From: Lachnospiraceae bacterium
Lineage (GTDB): Bacteria > Bacillota > Clostridia > Lachnospirales > Lachnospiraceae
NCBI GenBank assembly: GCA_017521195.1
Contig: JAFXGP010000030.1
Location: 1 to 34,574 of the forward strand
Direction of reading: 5' to 3'
Length of the DNA stretch: 34,574 bases
Shown: positions 1 to 6,307 of the stretch, one piece after another
How the letters are laid out: every line of letters begins with the position of its first letter
Position numbering within the stretch: position 1 is the stretch's first letter
The notes under the pieces: generated by a model
What the model saw: only the letters and a program-made list of their open reading frames with translations
What the model was told of the DNA's origin: nothing
The model's database searches: none
Program-made: the position numbers and the translations under genes

Positions 1-39
1 ACCTGTACACAGGATTATTGAAATTGAAGAGGTGACAAA

Positions 40-240
40 ATGAGAGAAGGAATCCATCCTAACTACTATCAGGCAACTGTAACATGTAACTGTGGTAACA
101 CATTTGTAACTGGTTCTACAAAGAAAGATATTCACGTGGAAGTATGTTCTAAATGTCATTCATTCTACACAGGCCAGCAGAAAACAGCAAGAGCTGACGG
201 ACGTATTGATAAGTTCAACAGAAAATACGGTGTTAAATAA
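40..240 (+). CDS. rpmE: 50S ribosomal protein L31 (zinc-binding type)
   Basis: This 66-residue protein is bacterial ribosomal protein L31, a component of the large subunit. It starts [10 protein letters not shown], as the family does. It keeps a CNCG motif near residue 16 and a CSKC motif near residue 36, the cysteine pairs of the zinc-binding (C+) form rather than the cysteine-free YtiA form. The length is typical. The sequence AGAGGTG lies a few bases upstream of the ATG and serves as ribosome binding site. A strong hairpin terminator follows, so L31 is probably its own transcription unit just ahead of the DUF1385–prmC–prfA genes, an order common in Clostridia. Confidence 0.97.
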   Translation: MREGIHPNYYQATVTCNCGNTFVTGSTKKDIHVEVCSKCHSFYTGQQKTARADGRIDKFNRKYGVK

Positions 241-252
241 GTATTGCGAAAA

Positions 253-284
253 AAGGTTGAGGTGTAAATCTCAACCTTATTTTG
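253..284 (+). terminator. Rho-independent terminator after rpmE
   Basis: A perfect 9-bp stem (AAGGTTGAG / CTCAACCTT, 253–261 and 270–278) with an 8-base loop is followed by ATTTTG. It separates rpmE from the downstream gene. Confidence 0.85.
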
Positions 285-308
285 TATGTATGTGAATGAA
301 GGGAGTTT

Positions 309-1292
309 ATGAGAATGGGCAGAAGTAAGTGCAATCGTTCTTGTGGTATCGGAGGCCAGGCAGTATTAGAAGGCGTTATGATGAAAAAAGGTGATCTCTA
401 TGCGGTAACTGTTCGTAAACCGGATGGAGAATTAGTAATAGATACAGAAGAATTTCATGGTGTTTTACATGGAAATAAAATAAAAAAACTACCTTTTATA
501 AGAGGAATTTTTAATTTTGTGGATTCCCTGATTTTGGGAACACGTACCCTGACTTATTCATCCCAGTTTTTTGAGGATGAAGCAGCACAGGAAACTTCTA
601 TGGATAAATGGTTTAAGAAGACTTTTAAAGATAAAGCTGAAAGTGTGGTTTCAGGGCTGACAGTGGTTGTTTCCATTGTTTTGGCCATTGCAATTTTTAT
701 GGTATTACCATATTTTATCAGTTCTTTATTAAATAGTTTTGTCAGACATACTACGGTTTTGGCAATTATAGAAGGTGTTATCCGTCTTGCAATTTTTGTG
801 GGATATGTAGTTTTGATTTCTGCAATGGAAGATATTAAGCGTGTGTATATGTATCACGGAGCAGAACATAAATGCATTAATTGTATTGAACGTGGACGGG
901 AATTGACTGTAGGCAATGTTATGGCAAGCAGTCGTCTTCACAAACGTTGTGGTACCAGCTTTATGCTTTTGGTTATGGTGATAAGTATTGTGATGTTTAT
1001 GTTCATCAGCGTAGAACAACCGGCATTGCGAGTATTAATCCGTATTTTACTGGTGCCTGTAATTGCAGGTGTTTCTTATGAAATTATTCGTATTGCGGGT
1101 AATAATGGTAATAATATTTTAGTAAGGATTATTTCAGCTCCGGGAATGTGGTTACAGACTTTAACAACCAAAGAACCTACAGAAGATATGGTAGAAGTGG
1201 CAATCAAATCCGTAGAGGCGGTATTTGATTGGAAAGAATATTTAAAGGAAGAATTCGGATATGGCGAAGAGGCTGTAGAAGATGAAGTATAA
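309..1292 (+). CDS. DUF1385 family membrane protein (YqhQ-like)
   Basis: This 327-residue protein belongs to the DUF1385/YqhQ family of integral membrane proteins, whose biochemical role is not established. The family signature GGQAVLEGVMM is at residues 15–25. Further conserved stretches are YHGAEHKCI and HKRCGTSF in the middle. Hydrophobic segments lie around residues 115–140, 150–170 and 215–255. In Clostridia the gene commonly sits directly before prmC and prfA, as here. Its 3' end overlaps prmC by 11 bases, which suggests translational coupling. The Shine-Dalgarno GGGAG is 3 bases before the ATG at 309 and 9 bases before an in-frame ATG at 315, so the true start may be at 315. Confidence 0.9.
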   Translation: MRMGRSKCNRSCGIGGQAVLEGVMMKKGDLYAVTVRKPDGELVIDTEEFHGVLHGNKIKKLPFIRGIFNFVDSLILGTRTLTYSSQFFEDEAAQETSMDKWFKKTFKDKAESVVSGLTVVVSIVLAIAIFMVLPYFISSLLNSFVRHTTVLAIIEGVIRLAIFVGYVVLISAMEDIKRVYMYHGAEHKCINCIERGRELTVGNVMASSRLHKRCGTSFMLLVMVISIVMFMFISVEQPALRVLIRILLVPVIAGVSYEIIRIAGNNGNNILVRIISAPGMWLQTLTTKEPTEDMVEVAIKSVEAVFDWKEYLKEEFGYGEEAVEDEV

Positions 1293-2145
1293 AGAAATAT
1301 ATCTTTGGGGCAGAAGTGAATTGGAACAGGCAGGCATTGGCGAATTCGACTTGGATGCCAGACTGCTTTTGGAGTTTATCTGCAATACTAATAGAAATAC
1401 ACTTCTTGTTTATGGTGACAGAGAAGTAACATCGGAAGAAGAAAAAGGATATCGGGAAGCTATTGCATTAAGAGGTAGCAGAATTCCGCTGCAACACATT
1501 ACCGGTGTGCAGGAATTCATGGGATTGGAATTTAAGGTAAATAAACATGTTTTATGTCCGAGACAGGATACGGAATGCCTGGTGGAAGAAGTGATGAGAT
1601 ACCTGCATGACGGAAACCGTATTTTGGATATGTGCACCGGTTCCGGGTGTATATTGTTAAGTTTATTACATTATTCAAATCACTGTAGTGGAATCGGAGC
1701 GGATATTTCTAAAGAGGCATTAACGGTTGCTGCAGAAAATACAGAAAAAATTGCAGCGATGAAACGTCCTAATCCATGGGATGAAAAAACAGTAGAGTTA
1801 ATACATTCTGACTTGTTTTCTAATGTGCCGGAAGAAAAATTTGATATTATAGTATCCAATCCACCATACATTGCCAGTGCTGTAATTCCTACATTAATGG
1901 AGGAAGTAAGAGTGCATGAGCCGATGTCAGCATTGGATGGAATGGAAGACGGCTTGTTCTTTTATCGTAAAATAGTAGCGGAAAGCAGAAATTATCTGGT
2001 TAAAGAAGGTATGTTATTTTTTGAAATTGGACATGATCAGGGACAAGCGGTGTCGGATATGATGGCGGAAGCTGGTTTTATGGAGATTACCGTAGTTAAG
2101 GATTTTGCCGGTTTGGACAGAGTAGTGTATGGAAGTTATAGATAA
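1282..2145 (+). CDS. prmC: Peptide chain release factor N5-glutamine methyltransferase
   Basis: PrmC (HemK) methylates the glutamine of the GGQ motif in class I release factors, using S-adenosylmethionine. The 287-residue protein has the usual N-terminal helical substrate-binding part (residues 1–90). It continues into a Rossmann methyltransferase domain with the SAM motif DMCTGSGC at residues 116–123 and the catalytic NPPY at 193–196. Length is normal for the family. It overlaps the preceding DUF1385 gene by 11 bases and lies 15 bases upstream of prfA, which encodes its substrate RF1. This pairing supports the assignment. Confidence 0.97.
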   Translation: MKYKEIYLWGRSELEQAGIGEFDLDARLLLEFICNTNRNTLLVYGDREVTSEEEKGYREAIALRGSRIPLQHITGVQEFMGLEFKVNKHVLCPRQDTECLVEEVMRYLHDGNRILDMCTGSGCILLSLLHYSNHCSGIGADISKEALTVAAENTEKIAAMKRPNPWDEKTVELIHSDLFSNVPEEKFDIIVSNPPYIASAVIPTLMEEVRVHEPMSALDGMEDGLFFYRKIVAESRNYLVKEGMLFFEIGHDQGQAVSDMMAEAGFMEITVVKDFAGLDRVVYGSYR

Positions 2146-2160
2146 GAAAGGGAGAAAAAG

Positions 2161-3237
2161 ATGTTTGATAAGTTAGAAGATTTACTGATTCGTTTTGAAG
2201 AAATTATGAGCGAATTGAATGAGCCAAATGTGGCAAATAATCAGGAACGTTTCCGTAAACTGATGAAAGAACAGAGTGATTTAACACCGATTGTAGAGGC
2301 GTTTAAAGAATATAAAAAATGCAAACAGGATATTGAAGACAGTTTATCTATGTTGGAAATCGAATCCGATGATGACATGAGAGAAATGTTAAAAGAAGAA
2401 TTATCTGATGCAAAAAAACGTGTGGAAGAATTAGAAGAGGAGACGAAAATTCTTCTTTTACCAAAAGACCCTAACGATGATAAGAACGTTATCGTAGAAA
2501 TCCGTGCCGGTGCGGGTGGAGACGAAGCAGCTCTTTTTGCGGCAGAAATCTATCGTATGTATGTACATTATGCAGAAGGAAGACGTTGGAAAGTGGAAAC
2601 TATGGAAGTGGAAGAAATCGGTATTGGTGGTATGAAATCCGTAACCTTCATGATTTCCGGTAATGGTGCCTATTCCGTTATGAAGTATGAATCCGGTGTA
2701 CATCGTGTACAGCGTGTACCGGAAACAGAATCCGGCGGACGAATTCATACATCTACTATTTCTGTTGCAGTAATGCCTGAAGTTGATGAAGATATCGACA
2801 TTAAGATTGAAGATAAAGATATCCGTATTGACGTAATGCGTGCTTCCGGTAATGGTGGACAGTGCGTTAATACAACTGACTCTGCGGTACGTTTAACCCA
2901 CTACCCAACAGGTATTGTGGTTTACAGCCAGACAGAAAAATCCCAGTTACAGAACAAGGCAAAAGCCTTTGCTTTATTAAAAGCTAAATTGTACGATATT
3001 GAACAGCAGCAGAGACATGATGCAGAAGCGGAACTTCGTCGCAGCCAGATTGGTACCGGGGACCGTTCAGAAAAAATCCGTACTTACAACTTCCCACAGG
3101 GACGTGTAACTGACCACAGAATTAACCTTACATTATATAAATTAGATAAAATTATGAATGGTGATATTCAGGATATTCTGGACGCTTGTATTGCAGCCGA
3201 TCAAAGCGCAAAGCTCGCGAAGATGAACGAGAATTAG
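2161..3237 (+). CDS. prfA: Peptide chain release factor 1
   Basis: RF1 recognises UAA and UAG stop codons and triggers peptide release. The 358-residue protein shows the GGQ catalytic motif at residues 232–234, in the context [15 protein letters not shown]. The stop-codon reading tripeptide is PET (residues 187–189), fitting the PxT pattern of RF1 rather than the SPF of RF2. The N-terminal helical domain and the C-terminal [15 protein letters not shown] segment are intact. The start is supported by the Shine-Dalgarno AGGGAG about 6 bases upstream. It is the last gene of the prmC–prfA unit. No strong terminator is visible before the small-RNA region that follows. Confidence 0.98.
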   Translation: MFDKLEDLLIRFEEIMSELNEPNVANNQERFRKLMKEQSDLTPIVEAFKEYKKCKQDIEDSLSMLEIESDDDMREMLKEELSDAKKRVEELEEETKILLLPKDPNDDKNVIVEIRAGAGGDEAALFAAEIYRMYVHYAEGRRWKVETMEVEEIGIGGMKSVTFMISGNGAYSVMKYESGVHRVQRVPETESGGRIHTSTISVAVMPEVDEDIDIKIEDKDIRIDVMRASGNGGQCVNTTDSAVRLTHYPTGIVVYSQTEKSQLQNKAKAFALLKAKLYDIEQQQRHDAEAELRRSQIGTGDRSEKIRTYNFPQGRVTDHRINLTLYKLDKIMNGDIQDILDACIAADQSAKLAKMNEN

Positions 3238-3282
3238 GTTAATGTGTTATTTTGAAAGTATCAATATACTGGAGAAATAAGG

Positions 3283-3310
3283 TTGTAAAATTGGAAAAAT
3301 ATGATACAAT
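3283..3310 (+). promoter_or_regulatory. Putative promoter of the antitoxin RNA
   Basis: TTGTAA (3283–3288), a 16-base spacer and TACAAT (3305–3310) form a plausible sigma-A promoter pointing right. Transcription would start near 3317 and run into the shared terminator at 3361–3403. No ORF of note follows, so the product would be a small RNA. Confidence 0.6.
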
Positions 3311-3316
3311 GTAATT

Positions 3317-3408
3317 AGAAAAGGCAATCGCCACAGAGTGGTTGACCAAGTTAGAATAAGTAAAACCTTCCAAGACTCGGGCAAAGTACAGGGAAGGTTT
3401 TTACTATT
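3317..3408 (+). ncRNA. Candidate antitoxin RNA of a type I toxin–antitoxin locus
   Basis: A transcript of about 90 nucleotides is predicted from the promoter at 3283–3310 to the U-run after the hairpin at 3361–3403. It converges on the toxin mRNA from the other strand. The two would overlap across the terminator by roughly 45–50 nucleotides and be fully complementary there. Its 5' part (3323–3347) carries a sequence that recurs in the same sense in the toxin mRNA leader (3529–3555 on the minus strand): both begin GGCAATCG and end GTGGTTGACC. The arrangement of two convergent RNAs with a shared bidirectional terminator recalls the Fst/par and RCd-type loci of Firmicutes. Expression is inferred, not shown. 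Confidence 0.55.
3361..3403. terminator. Bidirectional terminator shared by toxin mRNA and antitoxin RNA
   Basis: The arms AAAACCTTCC (3362–3371) and GGAAGGTTTT (3392–3401) form a 10-bp stem. A T-run follows on the + strand, and the minus strand has a matching T-run inside the other arm. It lies between the end of the antitoxin RNA and the end of the toxin gene (stop at 3409), so it can serve both. Confidence 0.75.
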
Positions 3409-3498
3409 TTAGTGACAAATCAAATAAATGAATGTCAGCAGTGCTAAGAGAAACATACCGAAAGACATTAAGTCTTTAAAATCGAAATTATTCTTCAT
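3409..3498 (-). CDS. Small hydrophobic type I toxin-like peptide
   Basis: This 29-residue peptide begins MKNNFDFKDLMSFGM and continues with a hydrophobic helix ending LICH. It has a short polar N-terminus and one membrane segment (about residues 10–27). This is the layout of the putative holin-like toxins of Firmicutes type I toxin–antitoxin systems (TxpA/BsrG/Fst class), which damage the membrane when overproduced. The start is fixed by the Shine-Dalgarno GGAGGTG, 7 bases before the ATG at 3498. A longer in-frame reading upstream passes through the promoter and leader and is not credible. The Shine-Dalgarno sits in a perfect hairpin. The family assignment is by pattern, and toxicity is inferred. 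Confidence 0.65.
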   Translation of the reverse strand: MKNNFDFKDLMSFGMFLLALLTFIYLICH

Positions 3499-3505
3499 AA
3501 GCATC

Positions 3506-3531
3506 ACCTCCATTCTATGTAGAATAGAGGT
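3506..3531 (-). promoter_or_regulatory. Hairpin masking the toxin Shine-Dalgarno
   Basis: In the minus-strand transcript the 26 bases from 3531 down to 3506 are self-complementary end to end. ACCTC pairs with GAGGT and ATTCTA with TAGAAT, with one G·U pair and a minimal loop. The 3' arm contains the GGAGGT used by the toxin start at 3498. Translation should therefore be closed unless the structure opens, a common safety feature of type I toxin mRNAs. Confidence 0.7.
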
Positions 3532-3556
3532 CAACCACCCTGTATCACGATTGCCA

Positions 3557-3608
3557 GTAGCAAAATTGCTACTTAAACGATTATAACATATAGGAAACAC
3601 GAACACAA
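3557..3608 (-). promoter_or_regulatory. Toxin mRNA promoter and 5' stem-loop
   Basis: Reading the minus strand, TTGTGT (3608–3603), a 17-base spacer and TATAAT (3585–3580) make a good sigma-A promoter with a start near 3573. The predicted first bases of the mRNA form a perfect stem-loop, AGTAGCAA pairing with TTGCTACT (3574–3557). Such a 5' structure is typical of stable toxin mRNAs. Confidence 0.7.
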
Positions 3609-3676
3609 GTTCTTGAAACGAAATTTTGTAAGAATAAGATTGAAATAATGAAATGCAAAAAGATAGGAAAACAGAC

Positions 3677-4513
3677 ATGTTAATCGATTATCATATTCAT
3701 ACAAACTATAGTGATGACTGCGAATATCCTATGGAAGAGATGGTAAAAGATGCCGTTGTCATGGGAGCAAAAGAAATATGCATTACCGATCATGTGGACT
3801 ATGGAGTAAAGACAGATTGGGATAGTGGAGAAAAAGTTACATTTAAAGCCGGTATGTACAGATTGAATGTAGATTATCCCCAATATGTAAATCAAATACA
3901 GGAATTGTGCAAGAAGTATGAGGATAAGATTGCTATAAAAATTGGGATGGAATTTGGAGTGCAGATACATACTCTTGATAAATATGAAACATTGTTTTCT
4001 AAATATCCCTTTGATTTTATTATTCTATCCCTTCATCAGGTGGATGATTTAGAAATATGGTGTAATGAATTTCAAAGTGGGAAAAGCTGGAAGGAATATA
4101 ATGAAAAATATTATGAGGCAATGCTTTCCATGGTTCAGAATTATAAGAATTATAGTGTACTGGGACATATTGATTTTATAACCCGTTATGATGAAATTGG
4201 AATTTATCCTTTTGAAAAAGTGAAACCACTCATAGAGGAAGTTTTGAAAACAGTCATTGCGGATGGAAAAGGAATAGAAGTCAATACTTCCAGTTACCGT
4301 TATGGATTAAAAGATCTGACGCCAAGCAGAGAGATTCTTAAATTATACAGGGAATTAGGCGGTCAGATTATTACTATCGGTTCTGATTGTCATAAGAAAG
4401 AACATTTGTGTAATTATATAGAAGAAACAAAACGGGAATTAATTAAGCTTGGATTTAACTATTATTGTACTTATGAGAAGATGCAGCCGATATTTCATAA
4501 TCTTACAGAGTAA
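3677..4513 (+). CDS. PHP-domain histidinol-phosphatase family protein (HisJ-like)
   Basis: This is a PHP-superfamily metal-dependent phosphoesterase of about 278 residues, close to HisJ histidinol-phosphatases. The motif DYHIHTNYSDD (about residues 4–14) holds the first HxH metal ligands. ITDHVDYG follows near residue 41, LGHIDFITR near 165 and IGSDCHKKE near 235, all metal-binding positions of the fold. No other his genes are nearby, so the natural substrate could be a different phosphate ester. The start at 3677 places HxH at the usual distance from the N-terminus and has AGGA about 8 bases upstream. An in-frame ATG at 3653 lacks a ribosome binding site. Confidence 0.85.
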   Translation: MLIDYHIHTNYSDDCEYPMEEMVKDAVVMGAKEICITDHVDYGVKTDWDSGEKVTFKAGMYRLNVDYPQYVNQIQELCKKYEDKIAIKIGMEFGVQIHTLDKYETLFSKYPFDFIILSLHQVDDLEIWCNEFQSGKSWKEYNEKYYEAMLSMVQNYKNYSVLGHIDFITRYDEIGIYPFEKVKPLIEEVLKTVIADGKGIEVNTSSYRYGLKDLTPSREILKLYRELGGQIITIGSDCHKKEHLCNYIEETKRELIKLGFNYYCTYEKMQPIFHNLTE

Positions 4514-4540
4514 AAAGATAATATTTTAGTAATAATGAAT

Positions 4541-4575
4541 CCCCCGCAGTGTGAGCTGCGGGGGATAAGTTTTTT
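4541..4575. terminator. Terminator between convergent genes
   Basis: A GC-rich 9-bp stem (CCCCCGCAG / CTGCGGGGG, 4541–4549 and 4556–4564) is followed by ATAAG and a T-run on the + strand. It ends the PHP gene and lies just past the stop of the convergent phosphotransferase gene. Confidence 0.88.
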
Positions 4576-6046
4576 AATTTAACACTTTTTCCAATTCCTT
4601 AATAATAATCTTCAAAGCTTTGATTCGGGCATACTTCTTATCAACGGATTCTAAAATATGCCATGGAGCATAAGTAGTACTTGTCTTTTGAAGCATTTCG
4701 TCAATGGCCTCTTCATATAAATCCCATTTTTCACGGTTGCGCCAATCTTCATCAGTGATTTTCCAACGTTTTTCAGGGTTGTTCTGGCGATCAGTAAATC
4801 GTTGTAACTGAGTGTCTTTGTCAATTTGTACCCAGAATTTGATAATAATAGCACCCCAATCGGAAAGTTCTTTTTCGAATTCATTCATTTCATTGTAAGC
4901 ACGTTTCCAGTCATTTTCGGAGCAGAAGCCTTCCAAACGTTCTACCATAACGCGTCCGTACCAGGTACGGTCAAAAATAGCAATGTGTCCGTCTTTTGGA
5001 AGTCTTGTCCAGAAACGCCAGAGGTAATGACGGGCTTTTTCATGAGGTTCAGGGCTGGCAATAGGATGAACTTCAAAACCACGGGGATCTAAAGCTTCCG
5101 TGATTCTCTTGATATTACCACCTTTTCCGGCAGCATCCCAACCTTCATAAGTAATAATTACCGGTACACGTTTGCGGTAGAGACGATTATGCAAATCTTT
5201 TAATTTATCTTGTAATTCATCCAGTTCTTTTTTATATTCTTCGTCAGTAAGTTCTTTGCCCTCTAAAGGTACATCTGCCAGTTTCGGCATTTTTACCAGA
5301 GGGAAAATATTCTGTAATATCGGTACAGAGTGAGCACTGTTTTGAAGAGCTACTTCAATGCCGCTTACCAGGATTTCAAGAACCTGAAGTTCTGCCCATT
5401 TACTATCCTTAGAATCTATCAGATACCAAGGGGAAGTAGGAAGATTGGTGTCGTTTAAGTAGCGGTCAAATACTTTATAGCATTTTTTGTAGTGTTCGTT
5501 TTGCCATTTGTCAAAGCTTGAAACACGCCATTTGGTATCTTTTTCTTTTAAAAGTTTCTGAATACGTTTTTCCTGTTCTTCTCTATCAATATGCATAAAG
5601 AACTTTACTACCAGATAACCGTTATCTGTGAGCTGTCGTTCAAAACGCTTAATACTGTCGATGCGTTTGTCGTAATCTTCGTCAGAAAGATTGTCTTGTA
5701 AACGGTTATGTACGGTTTCGTCCATCCATCCGGAGTCTAAAAATGTGAATTTACCGCTTTCAGGAATCTGTTTCATGTATCGATAGAGGAATGGTTTTCT
5801 CAGTTCTTCTTCTGTAGGTGCAGACATGGTTGCAACCTTAAAGAATCTTGGGTCGATGTTTTTAATTACCTTTCCAATGGTGCTGCCTTTTCCGGAAGCG
5901 CCCCAACCTTCGAAGAGTACAAGAACAGGTAATTTGTGTTCCTTAATTTTCATTTGTAATTCATAAAGTCTGTTACGGGATTTGTCCAAACGGCTTTTGA
6001 TTTCCTCTTTCGAAGGAATTTCAGCAGTATTCCAGTTCTTTAACAT
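4574..6046 (-). CDS. pap: Polyphosphate:AMP phosphotransferase (two fused PPK2 domains)
   Basis: This 490-residue protein contains two tandem PPK2 domains, the architecture of the class II polyphosphate:AMP phosphotransferases that use polyphosphate to convert AMP to ADP. Domain 1 has the P-loop GWGASGKGS at residues 47–55. Domain 2 has GWDAAGKGG at 302–310 and the lid/Walker B motif DRTWYGR at 359–365. The matching place in domain 1 reads DSGWMDE (104–110) and is degenerate, so catalysis probably rests on the C-terminal domain, as in characterised two-domain enzymes. The ATG at 6046 follows GAGGTG by 6 bases. The in-frame GTG upstream is part of that ribosome binding site and is not the start. 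Confidence 0.92.
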   Translation of the reverse strand: MLKNWNTAEIPSKEEIKSRLDKSRNRLYELQMKIKEHKLPVLVLFEGWGASGKGSTIGKVIKNIDPRFFKVATMSAPTEEELRKPFLYRYMKQIPESGKFTFLDSGWMDETVHNRLQDNLSDEDYDKRIDSIKRFERQLTDNGYLVVKFFMHIDREEQEKRIQKLLKEKDTKWRVSSFDKWQNEHYKKCYKVFDRYLNDTNLPTSPWYLIDSKDSKWAELQVLEILVSGIEVALQNSAHSVPILQNIFPLVKMPKLADVPLEGKELTDEEYKKELDELQDKLKDLHNRLYRKRVPVIITYEGWDAAGKGGNIKRITEALDPRGFEVHPIASPEPHEKARHYLWRFWTRLPKDGHIAIFDRTWYGRVMVERLEGFCSENDWKRAYNEMNEFEKELSDWGAIIIKFWVQIDKDTQLQRFTDRQNNPEKRWKITDEDWRNREKWDLYEEAIDEMLQKTSTTYAPWHILESVDKKYARIKALKIIIKELEKVLN

Positions 6047-6307
6047 AATAATCACCTCATTTTCAATTTTGTAATTTAGATGAGTCTATTATAACTTATT
6101 TTATGTGATTTGCGAATAGAAAAGTTAGAAAATTTAAAAGAAATTAAGCGAAAAGTCTGAAAACAACAAACTTTATAAAAAGCATGCCGCAAAAAATTGA
6201 ATAGTGGTGAAGAAACCGGGGAAATTTGATACAATACATATGAATATCAAAAAGAAAAATTACGAATAGAATTCTAATATTAGGTTATATCATAAGTGGG
6301 AGAAGCA

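Noticed and set aside
3409-3678. 89-codon reading of the small toxin frame
   Set aside because: The upstream part runs through the promoter, the 5' stem-loop and the Shine-Dalgarno hairpin. The well-placed ribosome binding site supports only the 29-codon peptide.
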